DNA of 47,219 bases from JBKHDT01 sp049974825 (GTDB lineage: Bacteria; Pseudomonadota; Gammaproteobacteria; Halothiobacillales; Halothiobacillaceae), in assembly GCA_049974825.1 (NCBI GenBank), contig JBNGDJ010000006.1, positions 1 to 47,219 on the forward strand, in the 5' to 3' direction. Below are positions 40,727 through 47,219 of the stretch, in pieces. Positions within the stretch are counted from its first letter, which is position 1. Each line of letters opens with the position of its first letter. Both the position numbers and the translations under genes were made by a program. The notes under the pieces were generated by a model. That model had not been told where the DNA came from. It saw only the letters and a list, made by a program, of their open reading frames with translations, and did no database searches.

Positions 40727-41065
40727 ATGAAACTGATTACCGCGATAATCAAGCCCTTCAAGCTCGATGACGTCCGCGAGGCTCTCTCGGGCGTCGGAGT
40801 CAAGGGTATTACCGTGACCGAGGTCAAGGGCTTTGGTCGCCAGAAGGGGCACACCGAACTGTACCGGGGTGCGGAATACGTCGTTGACTTTCTGCCGAAG
40901 GTCAAACTGGAGATGGTTGTCGATGACGGTCTGGTCGAGTCCGTCATGGATGTCATTTCCAAGGCCGCCAGTACCGGCAAGATCGGTGACGGCAAGATCT
41001 TTGTCTCGCCGATTGAGGAAGCCATTCGCATTCGTACCGGCGAGACCGGTGTCGATGCCCTGTAA
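40727..41065 (+). CDS. glnK: PII nitrogen regulatory protein GlnK
   Basis: PII proteins sense 2-oxoglutarate, ATP/ADP and uridylylation state, and GlnK blocks AmtB when nitrogen is ample. The 112-residue product has KPFKLDDVREAL at the N-terminus and the T-loop with uridylylated Y51 in YRGAEYVVDFLPK, and ends in the conserved IFVSPIEEAIRIRTGETG. GGGAG precedes the ATG. amtB follows after 11 bases. The gene pair identifies this PII as GlnK rather than GlnB. Confidence 0.97.
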   Translation: MKLITAIIKPFKLDDVREALSGVGVKGITVTEVKGFGRQKGHTELYRGAEYVVDFLPKVKLEMVVDDGLVESVMDVISKAASTGKIGDGKIFVSPIEEAIRIRTGETGVDAL

Positions 41066-41076
41066 GGAGGCCTGAA

Positions 41077-42321
41077 ATGGAAACGCAAGTGATTGAACTG
41101 GGCTATGCCCTCGACACCTTTTACTTCCTGATAGCCGGTGCCTTCGTCATGTGGATGGCGGCAGGCTTCACCATGCTTGAGGCCGGCTTGGTCCGCAGCA
41201 AGAGTACGGTGGAGATCCTGACCAAGAACATCGCGCTGTTCTCGGTGGCCTGTATCATGTACATGTTTATCGGCTACAACATCATGTACAGCGACGGGGT
41301 CTCCAGCCTGATCCCGGGCCTGTCGTTCTTCATCGGCGGAGACAACAGCGTTGAGGAAGTAGTGGCCTCCGGCGGGGACATCTACTACTCGAACCTGTCT
41401 GACTTCTTCTTCCAGGTCGTGTTCGTGGCCACTGCCATGTCCATTGTCTCCGGTGCCGTCGCCGAGCGGATGAAGCTGTGGGCCTTCCTGGCGTTTGCCG
41501 TGGTGCTGACCGGCCTGATCTACCCGATCCAGGGCTACTGGAGCTGGGGCGGCGGTCTGCTCTCCGAGATCGGTTACTCCGACTACGCTGGCTCTGGCAT
41601 CGTCCACTTCACCGGCGCGATGGCCGCGCTCGCAGCCGTCCTGCTGCTTGGTCCGCGCAAGGGCAAGTACGGGCCGGATGGACAGATCAATGCCATGCCG
41701 GGTGCCAACCTGCCGCTGGCCACACTGGGTACCTTCATCCTGTGGCTCGGCTGGTTCGGCTTCAACGGCGGTTCCGAACTGAAAGTGTCTGACGTTGGTT
41801 CCGCCAATGCGGTCGCCCAGGTCTTCGTCAACACCAACCTGGCGGCTGCCGGTGGCGTGGTCGCGGCCCTGATTGCATCCAAGCTGATGTTTGGCAAGGT
41901 GGATCTGACCATGGTGCTCAACGGTGCCCTGGCGGGCCTGGTGGCTATCACGGCCGACCCGGCTTCTCCGTCCGCTCTGCTGGCAACCATTGTCGGTGCC
42001 ATTGGTGGCGTGATCGTGGTCTTCTCCATCCTTGCCTTCGACAAGATCAAGATCGACGACCCGGTCGGTGCCATTTCGGTCCACGGCGTGGTCGGCATCT
42101 GGGGCGTGATGGCGGTGCTGTTGTCCAACCCGGACGCCACCTTCTTCGGTCAGGTGGCGGGTCTGGCCCTGATTGGCGGCTTCGTGTTCATCGCAAGCTT
42201 CGTTGTCTGGCTGATCCTCAAGGCGGTCATGGGCATCCGCATCAACGAGGAAGACGAGATGGAAGGTGTCGATGCGGCCGAATGCGGCATGGAGGCCTAT
42301 CCCGAGTTCACCAACAAGTAA
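41077..42321 (+). CDS. amtB: Ammonium transporter AmtB
   Basis: AmtB is a trimeric inner-membrane ammonium channel. The 414-residue product has the expected eleven-helix pattern, though it begins without an obvious cleavable signal. The twin-histidine segments are GIVHFTGAMAALAAV and ISVHGVVGIWGVM, the Amt signature. Other family segments are WMAAGFTMLEAGLVRSKS and WLGWFGFNGGSEL. AAGGAGG lies seven bases before the ATG. A hairpin and an intrinsic terminator follow. Confidence 0.97.
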   Translation: METQVIELGYALDTFYFLIAGAFVMWMAAGFTMLEAGLVRSKSTVEILTKNIALFSVACIMYMFIGYNIMYSDGVSSLIPGLSFFIGGDNSVEEVVASGGDIYYSNLSDFFFQVVFVATAMSIVSGAVAERMKLWAFLAFAVVLTGLIYPIQGYWSWGGGLLSEIGYSDYAGSGIVHFTGAMAALAAVLLLGPRKGKYGPDGQINAMPGANLPLATLGTFILWLGWFGFNGGSELKVSDVGSANAVAQVFVNTNLAAAGGVVAALIASKLMFGKVDLTMVLNGALAGLVAITADPASPSALLATIVGAIGGVIVVFSILAFDKIKIDDPVGAISVHGVVGIWGVMAVLLSNPDATFFGQVAGLALIGGFVFIASFVVWLILKAVMGIRINEEDEMEGVDAAECGMEAYPEFTNK

Positions 42322-42337
42322 CCGTGAACCCTGCCAT

Positions 42338-42400
42338 GCTTCGAGCCCTCTGCTCGAAGCGGAATCTTCAAGCCCCGGGCCTTGCCCGGGGCTTTTGTGT
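42338..42400 (+). terminator. Terminator region after amtB
   Basis: Two stem-loops: GCTTCGAG / CCCTCTG / CTCGAAGC (42338-42360), then AGCCCCGGGC / CTT / GCCCGGGGCT followed by TTTTGTGTTT (42371-42403). The second is a typical intrinsic terminator of the porin-glnK-amtB operon. Confidence 0.88.
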
Positions 42401-42414
42401 TTCTGGGTGGATAC

Positions 42415-42506
42415 CTGACTGGGGGACGGATGCTCCAACCCTCAAGGGCAGGAAAGCCCTTTTTCAATATCCTGCCGAGGATGGCTTTGTGCAAGTTTCC
42501 CCAAGC
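42415..42506 (+). repeat. Hairpin repeat, copy 9 (degraded)
   Basis: A B-like part (TGGGGGACGGATGCTCCAA at 42419 onward), a changed C part AAGGGC / AGGAAA / GCCCTT, and an E-like end GATGGCTTTGTGCAAGTTTCCCC. It lies between the amtB terminator and the YeeE-like genes. Confidence 0.7.
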
Positions 42507-42586
42507 GGAGCAGGGCCTGCTTCATCGCGGGCTGAAAGCCGACGTCCGGATCGGTGCATAAAGCACTGAAATGATGCATCGAGATT

Positions 42587-42616
42587 CAGTATTGGAATTT
42601 CATTAAACCCTAATAT
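42587..42616 (+). promoter_or_regulatory. AT-rich candidate promoter of the sulfur cassette
   Basis: A locally AT-rich stretch with TAATAT (42611-42616) as a possible -10 and a loose inverted repeat TATTGG...CCTAATA around it. The -35 is poor. It may hold an operator for a sulfide- or polysulfide-responsive repressor, but nothing here proves that. Confidence 0.3.
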
Positions 42617-42688
42617 GCAATGACTTCAGGGCTCTCGCATCGAAGGGCTCGTGCAAGACAGAACGAAAAAACACAGGAGTGCAGTCTG

Positions 42689-43204
42689 ATGTCGACGACG
42701 ATCAGGCCCCTTTGGCCCCCGCTGGTTGCGGGTGTGCTGCTCGGGCTGGTTTTGCTGATGGTGTTCGCGCTGACCGGGCATGGTCTGGGCGCAACAGGGT
42801 TCTTTACGCGGCTGACTGCCTGGCTTGGCAATGGCGTCGCGCCGGAAGCGACGGCGACCAGCAGCTACCTTGGCGGCATGGTGGCTGGTGGCGCGAACCC
42901 GCTTGACTCCTGGATTACCTGGCAGGTCATTGGCGTGGCGATCGGCGCCCTGCTGGCCGCCACGGCGGCGGGGCGTTTCCGCGTTCAGGTCGATGGTTCC
43001 CGGCGAATCGGTTTGTCCCCTCGCCTGGCACTGGCACTGCTGGGTGGCGTGATCGCCGGGTTCGGTTCCCGCCTGGCGGCAGGCTGTACCAGCGGCCTCG
43101 GACTTTCCGGCTCGGCGACACTGGCAGTCGCCGGTTTTCTCTTCCTGATCGCCTTCTTCACCGTGGGGTTGGCGGTGGGTTACCTGATGCGGAGGGCCTG
43201 GTAA
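42689..43204 (+). CDS. YeeE/YedE-family half-transporter, first half
   Basis: The ATG at 42689 has AGGAG ten bases upstream; 171 residues. It has about four membrane helices and the conserved Cys segment RLAAGCTSGLGLSG, typical of YeeE/YedE proteins, which include the thiosulfate transporter TsuA. In many bacteria the roughly 350-residue transporter is split into two genes like this. The next gene starts directly after its stop, so both halves are made together. Probable cargo is thiosulfate or another sulfane-sulfur compound, by family inference only. Confidence 0.88.
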   Translation: MSTTIRPLWPPLVAGVLLGLVLLMVFALTGHGLGATGFFTRLTAWLGNGVAPEATATSSYLGGMVAGGANPLDSWITWQVIGVAIGALLAATAAGRFRVQVDGSRRIGLSPRLALALLGGVIAGFGSRLAAGCTSGLGLSGSATLAVAGFLFLIAFFTVGLAVGYLMRRAW

Positions 43205-43897
43205 ATGAATCTTCCTGTCTTCGACTACGGGATGGCCTCCGGTCTGCTGAGCGGCATCCTGTTTGGCTACGTTCTTGAGCAGGCGGGCTTCGGCAGCCCC
43301 TGCAAGCTGACCGCGCAGTTTCGCCTGACCGATTGGTCGGTATTCAAGGTAATGTTTACGGCCATCATCGTGTGCGCCGTGGGTTTGGCAGTCCTTTCCG
43401 GACTGGGCGCACTGAACATGCAGTCGGTCTATATTCCGACCGTGTACTTCTGGGCCATAGTGATCGGCGGCGCCCTGATCGGGGCCGGTTTTGCCATCGG
43501 GGGTTACTGCCCGGGGACCTCGGTAGTCGGGCTGTTCTCGGGGCGGCTCGACGCGCTGGTGTTCATGCTGGGCATGCTTGTCGGTGTGGCCGGATTTGCC
43601 GGCGTTTATGACACGGCGATCATCCAGGCCATCCTGAATGCTGGCCAGGGACCAGAAGCCCAGACCTTGTCGCAGTTGTTCGGCATTCCCCAGTGGCTGG
43701 TGCTGGTGGCGCTGGTGCTGATGGCCGTCGGTGGATTCTGGTTGGGTGCGCGTCTGGAGCGGCGGGGCGAGGGCCCGTTGACCGCCGAGAGCATCCGTGA
43801 GGGAGCTGGCCCGGCAACCGATGGAACGACGACCCGAGCCGCAGCGGACGAAAGCTCGTCTGGCCAAGGACGGGCGGCAACAAGCGAACTTTCCTGA
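43205..43897 (+). CDS. YeeE/YedE-family half-transporter, second half
   Basis: A 230-residue membrane protein carrying two further conserved-looking Cys segments, FGSPCKLTAQF and IGGYCPGTSVVG, of the YeeE/YedE family. About five or six membrane helices are followed by a 45-residue hydrophilic Ser/Thr/Ala-rich tail, unusually long. It begins at the base after the preceding stop codon. The pair would form one sulfur-compound transporter in the inner membrane. Confidence 0.88.
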   Translation: MNLPVFDYGMASGLLSGILFGYVLEQAGFGSPCKLTAQFRLTDWSVFKVMFTAIIVCAVGLAVLSGLGALNMQSVYIPTVYFWAIVIGGALIGAGFAIGGYCPGTSVVGLFSGRLDALVFMLGMLVGVAGFAGVYDTAIIQAILNAGQGPEAQTLSQLFGIPQWLVLVALVLMAVGGFWLGARLERRGEGPLTAESIREGAGPATDGTTTRAAADESSSGQGRAATSELS

Positions 43898-43923
43898 ATT
43901 TCCTGATGAGGCTTGAAAGCAAG

Positions 43924-44753
43924 ATGAAAGCAAGAAATGGTTCCCGGCGGCTGCTCGCCGCCTCGCTTCCTGCACTGGCCGTGGCTGCGGCGAGCACGGC
44001 GCCCATGCCGGCACCGCTGTCCGCGTTCTCGGCCATTGAACAGGCGCAGGCAGCGGGAAATCCTTGCGCCCCGGCGGCGCGTGGCGGCAACCCCTGCGCC
44101 CCGGCAGCGCGTGGCGGCAACCCCTGCGCCCCGGCAGCACGTGGTGGCAACCCCTGCGCCCCGGCAGGCCGTGGTGGCAATCCCTGCGCCCCGGCAGCGC
44201 GTGGCGGCAACCCCTGCGCCCCGGCGGCGCGTGGTGGCAACCCCTGCGCCCCGGCAGGCCGTGGTGGCAATCCCTGTGCCCCGGCAGGTCGTGGTGGCAA
44301 CCCCTGTGCCCCGGCAGGTCGTGGTGGCAACCCCTGTGCCCCGGCAGGTCGTGGTGNNNNNNNNNNNNNNNNNNNNNNNNNNNNNNNNNNNNNNNNNNNN
44401 NNNNNNNNNNNNNNNNNNNNNNNNNNNNNNNNNNNNNNNNNNNNNNNNNNNNNNNNCCCTGTGCCCCGGCAGGTCGTGGTGGCAACCCCTGTGCCCCGGC
44501 AGGTCGTGGTGACAACCCCTGTGCCCCGGCAGGTCGTGGCGGCAATCCCTGTGCCCCGGCGACGCGTGGTGGCAACCCCTGTGCCCCGGCGGCGCGTGGC
44601 GGTAATCCCTGTGCCCCGGCAGGCCGTGGTGGCAATCCTTGCGCCCCGGCAGCGCGTGGCGGCAACCCCTGCGCCCCGGCAGCGCGTGGCGGCAACAACC
44701 CCTGCGCCCCGGCAGGCCGTGGCGGCAATCCCTGTGCCCCAAGGGGACGCTAA
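43924..44753 (+). CDS. Secreted protein of Cys-containing decapeptide repeats (spans an assembly gap)
   Basis: After a signal-like N-terminus (about 45 residues, LLAASLPALAVAAAS, AIEQAQAAG) the protein is almost wholly decapeptides NPCAPAARGG / NPCAPAGRGG, ending NPCAPRGR-stop. About ten units precede a run of 100 N (44357-44456) and about ten follow, so at least 20 units, each with one Cys and one Arg. The frame appears to shift across the N run, but the repeat phase requires a true gap of 5+30k bases, which restores the frame. Function unknown. Regular exported thiols suggest binding of sulfane sulfur or a metal. The start could be 43906. Confidence 0.75.
44049..44753 (+). repeat. 30-bp tandem repeat array within the Cys-rich gene
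   Basis: Contiguous 30-base units with consensus near GGCAACCCCTGTGCCCCGGC plus ten more bases. They vary chiefly at GCG/GGC/GGT codons, coding for Ala, Gly or Thr at position 7. There are no spacers, so it is not CRISPR. One unit carries a three-base insertion (GGCAACAAC, near 44690), adding one Asn without breaking the frame. Confidence 0.95.
44357..44456. other. Assembly gap (100 N)
   Basis: Exactly 100 N inside the tandem repeat, evidently a nominal placeholder where the assembler could not resolve the array. Confidence 0.99.
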
Positions 44754-44758
44754 GCCTC

Positions 44759-45475
44759 GTGACGGTCGCAAACCGGTTTTCGCCACCTGATCCGGCTGGC
44801 TTGCGCGCGGATTACGCGGCGCTGACTGATCATCAGCTCTCCGTCTGTTTATCTGCGGCTGAACGGCTGGTGGCCATCCATGAAGCTCTGGCGAATGACG
44901 GCAGCAGTGTTGTGGCCGAGTTGTTCCGGGAAGAACCGGCCTTTCACCGCTGGGCGCACTACCCGGAAAATGACGCTACGGACCCCCAGTCCGGAGCCAT
45001 GTACTACTACCACGCGCATGACGAGATGGAGCGCCCCGAAGATGAGCATGGGCACTTCCATTCCTTCCTGGCCGATCCGGAGGGTGAAGGGTTCAACCAT
45101 GTCGTGGCGGTGTCCATGGATGCCCGGGGCATGCCGCTCAGCTTGTTTACGACAAATCGCTGGGTGACTGACGAGCGCATCCGCCCGGCAGGTGACGTGC
45201 TTGCACGCCTGGAGACGTTTTCGGTGGCGCGGGTGAGACCTTCCTGGCTTGTTTCGCAGTGGCTTGAGGCCGTGCTGGCGCTGTTTCGCCCTCGTATCGA
45301 GGCGCTGCTGATCCAGCGAGACCGGGTTCTGGGCCTGGAAGGGTTGCCTGACATGCCGCAATCATCCCCGGTGCTCGAGGACCGGGGACGCCATGTGGTC
45401 AGTGAGAAGGCCGTATCGCTTTTTCAGGCCATCGAGATCGCCGAGGCAGTGGCGATCGACCGAGGACTGGCCTGA
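44759..45475 (+). CDS. Uncharacterised His/acid-rich protein
   Basis: About 238 residues from GTG at 44759, which has AAGGGG 12 bases upstream and starts five bases after the preceding stop. No signal peptide or membrane span is seen, so it is probably cytoplasmic. The central segment HAHDEMERPEDEHGHFHSF packs five histidines and seven acidic residues, which could bind metal; the later FNHVVAVSMDARG and FTTNRWVTDE look conserved-type. I do not recognise the family. Tight linkage to the Cys-repeat gene suggests a joint role in handling that protein or its cargo. Confidence 0.75.
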   Translation: MTVANRFSPPDPAGLRADYAALTDHQLSVCLSAAERLVAIHEALANDGSSVVAELFREEPAFHRWAHYPENDATDPQSGAMYYYHAHDEMERPEDEHGHFHSFLADPEGEGFNHVVAVSMDARGMPLSLFTTNRWVTDERIRPAGDVLARLETFSVARVRPSWLVSQWLEAVLALFRPRIEALLIQRDRVLGLEGLPDMPQSSPVLEDRGRHVVSEKAVSLFQAIEIAEAVAIDRGLA

Positions 45476-45525
45476 AGGTCGTGGCGCTCCGGTCACCGGT
45501 TTTCGGGGCGTTCCTGCTCATGAAG

Positions 45526-45719
45526 GAAACGCGGCACACGGCCATTCATGGCCTTGTGGGCTAACGCCAGCTAAACGCGTCAGCAGGCTTTGCCCGCGTT
45601 CAGCAATGCCCGGGCCGGTAAATGCCTGCTCCGGGCCAAGCGATTCAATGGCTTGCGCCATTGTGTGCTGGGGTATTCATGCCCTGCACGGGAAGGTCTG
45701 TCGTTGTGCGGGCCTTGCC
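45526..45719 (-). repeat. Modular hairpin repeat, copy 10 (inverted, with module F)
   Basis: Read on the minus strand this copy runs A-B-C-D-F-E. On the plus strand E is CACACGGCCA / TTCA / TGGCCTTGTG (45536-45559 region), F is around 45558-45604 (CTAACGCCAGCTAAACGCGT), and C is CAATGGC / TTGC / GCCATTG (45646-45663), whose loop reads GCAA on the minus strand. A is GGGAAGGTCTG...GGGCCTTGCC (45690-45719). It lies between two plus-strand genes. Confidence 0.82.
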
Positions 45720-45811
45720 TGGTGGAACCGGCTGCATCCGCGTGGGCCTGTTCCAAACAGACGGGGTTGCGTATGTAGGGCCCCGCGTTATTTCAGAAGG
45801 AGTCGAACACC

Positions 45812-46807
45812 ATGCAAAAAAAGGCGATGTTGATGACACCCGTGGCAGCAGCGATGCTGTTCGCGGCCGGCGCCGTTCAGGCGATCGAGGTCCCCGGGCC
45901 ACTGGTGACCCCCGAATGGCTGGACAAGCACAAGGACGACGTGGTGGTGCTGCAGACGACCGCCTCGGCAGATGCCTTCGTCATGCCCCCGCAGTTCGGC
46001 AAGGACGAAAAGACGGGCAAGACCTTTGTGACCCGCGTGTCCGGACATATTCCCGGGGCCGTCTTTGTTGATTACGGTGAAGACGTGCGCGTCAAGCGTG
46101 ATCTCGACGGCCAGCGACTGAAGGGACTGGTCCCGCTGAAGGAAGACTGGGAAGCCAAGGTTCAAAAGTGGGGCGTGGACCAGGATGATGCCATTGTCAT
46201 CGTGTCCGACGGGCTGTCCAGCGGGGACGTGACCTCCGCCACCCGAACCTACTGGACCTTCAAGTATTTCGGCCACGACAACATGGCAATCCTTGATGGC
46301 GGTCTGGCGCGCTGGCTCGACGAAGGCTACGAGGCCACCACGGATGCCGAGGCGGTTGAGCCGGGCAATTGGCAGGCCACTGCCCAGCGGGACGAGTTGC
46401 TCGCCACCAAGGCGCAGGTGGCCGACGCGGCCAAAGGGGGGGATATCCAGCTGATCGACGGGCGGTCCTATGCCCAGCATCTGGGCGTTGCCAAGAGCGG
46501 CTCAGTGGAAAAGGCCGGGCATATTCCGGGCTCCCATCCTTTCCCGATTGAGCTTTATACCCGTGCAGACGGTGCTTCGGCCAAGTTTTTCCCCGAAGCC
46601 TCCTACCAGGCACTCATGGCCGCCAACGGCATTGACGTGAAAGCACCGGCCATTACCTACTGCAACACCGGCAACGTGGCCTCCGCGCCCTGGTTCATCA
46701 TGCATGAGTTGCTCGGCAACAAGAACGTCACGCTCTACGATGCGTCAATGCACGAGTACACCAAGGATGACGTGGACATGGTCAACCCGGCGCAGGTTTT
46801 TGACTGA
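45812..46807 (+). CDS. Exported tandem-rhodanese sulfurtransferase
   Basis: A 331-residue protein with AAGGAG before the ATG and a signal peptide (about 1-24, AAAMLFAAGAVQA). Two rhodanese domains follow. The first (about 30-170) lacks a catalytic Cys; the second has the active-site C284 in ITYCNTGNVASAPW, within a loop unlike the CGSGVTA of classical 3-mercaptopyruvate transferases. It should act in the periplasm on thiosulfate or another sulfane-sulfur donor. It closes the sulfur-type cassette, and its acceptor could be the neighbouring Cys-repeat protein. Confidence 0.92.
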   Translation: MQKKAMLMTPVAAAMLFAAGAVQAIEVPGPLVTPEWLDKHKDDVVVLQTTASADAFVMPPQFGKDEKTGKTFVTRVSGHIPGAVFVDYGEDVRVKRDLDGQRLKGLVPLKEDWEAKVQKWGVDQDDAIVIVSDGLSSGDVTSATRTYWTFKYFGHDNMAILDGGLARWLDEGYEATTDAEAVEPGNWQATAQRDELLATKAQVADAAKGGDIQLIDGRSYAQHLGVAKSGSVEKAGHIPGSHPFPIELYTRADGASAKFFPEASYQALMAANGIDVKAPAITYCNTGNVASAPWFIMHELLGNKNVTLYDASMHEYTKDDVDMVNPAQVFD

Positions 46808-46815
46808 CTTTTCGT

Positions 46816-46843
46816 GAAGGTCTGCACCAATACAGACCTTCCC
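46816..46843 (+). repeat. Module A hairpin, copy 11, after the rhodanese stop
   Basis: A single hairpin GAAGGTCTG / CACCAATA / CAGACCTTC followed by CC, starting nine bases after the rhodanese stop codon. Other modules are absent. Confidence 0.8.
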
Positions 46844-46992
46844 ATGCGGGCCTTGCCTTGGGGTACGGCCTGTATTGACTGCGTTTCGTCATCCGGCGGG
46901 TTGCAGCCTGCGACGGTTCCCGACCAGTTGATTTGAAAAGCGACTTTTACACAAGGGTGTCTTGATGAAACCTTTCAAGGCTCCTTGGACAA

Positions 46993-47024
46993 AAGCCCTG
47001 GGCTTGCTGCCCGGGGCTTTTTTT
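46993..47024 (+). terminator. Intrinsic terminator downstream of the rhodanese gene
   Basis: AGCCCTGGGC / TTGCT / GCCCGGGGCT followed by seven T. It lies about 190 bases after the rhodanese stop; A-rich bases on its left side could let it also act on the minus strand. Confidence 0.88.
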
Positions 47025-47035
47025 GTCCTTCATTT

Positions 47036-47213
47036 GGGAATCTCTGCACGAATGCTTCAGATTCCCGATTGGGGCACGGATGCCCCAAGGCTCAATGGCG
47101 TAAGCCATTGAATTGCGGAGCATGGCGCGGGCGTGAACGCGGGCAAAGCCTGCTGACGCGTTAGAGCTGGCGCAAGCCCACAAAGCCAAGGATGGCTTTG
47201 TGCAGAGTTTCCT
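47036..47213 (+). repeat. Modular hairpin repeat, copy 12 (long form with module F)
   Basis: A (47036-47066) is slightly imperfect. B (47069-47088) is TTGGGGCA / CGGA / TGCCCCAA. C (47092-47111) is TCAATGGC / GTAA / GCCATTGA. F (about 47133-47178) contains GCTGACGCGTTAGAGCTGGC. E (47180-47203) is CACAAAGCCA / AGGA / TGGCTTTGTG, followed by CAGAGTTTCC. It ends near the window edge. Confidence 0.92.
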
Positions 47214-47219
47214 TTGAAA

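Noticed and set aside
42626..44742. Very long minus-strand reading frames of Pro/Gly/Cys-rich sequence opposite the repeat gene
   Set aside because: They are the antisense of the 30-bp repeat and cross the N run; no start site or plausible product.
44049..44753. Possible CRISPR array from the regular 30-bp repeats
   Set aside because: Units are contiguous without spacers, and they read as an open frame behind a signal peptide.
46967..47110. Small ORF MKPFKAPWTKALGLLPG at the end of the window
   Set aside because: It runs through an intrinsic terminator and into a repeat element, and has no clear ribosome-binding site.

Overview
This window looks like a chromosomal piece of a high-GC gammaproteobacterium. 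The evidence is the gene order suhB-trmJ-cysE-iscR / ndk-rlmN-pilW-rodZ-ispG-hisS-yfgM-bamB, the gmk-rpoZ-spoT-ridA order, a comM-ubiK block next to porin-glnK-amtB, the cmoA/cmoB pair, and a GlyGly-CTERM protease. YeeE/YedE half-transporters and an exported rhodanese suggest sulfur-compound metabolism, as in many Chromatiales-like organisms. I cannot name a genus. No rRNA, tRNA, prophage, transposase or CRISPR was found.

Layout. 52-3711: suhB (-), then trmJ, cysE, iscR. 3712-4433: a gap where the isc genes would be expected, filled with repeat remnants. 4434-13631: ndk, rlmN, pilW, rodZ, ispG, hisS, yfgM, bamB and a DUF945-like gene, many of them overlapping or tightly spaced. 13645-24477 (all minus): ppnP, a thioredoxin/CcdA-like membrane protein, ridA, spoT, rpoZ, gmk, a SlyB-like lipoprotein, xthA, a DegP/MucD protease, a MoaB/CinA-like protein and hemH. 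24647-27217: trxB with two membrane proteins that resemble the membrane part of PntAB transhydrogenase, then a DUF3293 gene. 27409-34607: a TlpA-like thioredoxin (-), coaBC, selD, mnmH, cmoA, an outer-membrane protein gene and cmoB. 34647-36783: a lipoprotein resembling a protease propeptide, followed by a subtilisin-like protease. 37045-42321: comM and ubiK (-), a 1.2 kb regulatory gap, then porin-glnK-amtB. 42689-46807: a sulfur-type cassette of two YeeE/YedE halves, a secreted protein made of Cys-containing decapeptide repeats (interrupted by a 100-N assembly gap), a His/acid-rich protein and an exported tandem rhodanese.

The most striking feature outside the genes is a family of modular, multi-hairpin intergenic repeats (about 85-200 bp when reasonably complete) present at about 12 loci. 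The modules are near-perfect stem-loops; one carries GNRA-type tetraloops and another shows compensatory stem changes, which points to selection on RNA structure. Copies often start at or within a few bases of a stop codon, and one abuts the bamB ribosome-binding site.

Other points of interest are: a porin-glnK-amtB promoter whose two NtrC-like sites and sigma-54-like element are spaced as in E. coli glnAp2; two candidate small RNAs bounded by intrinsic terminators; an apparent free-standing inhibitor next to its protease; and an orphan iscR.
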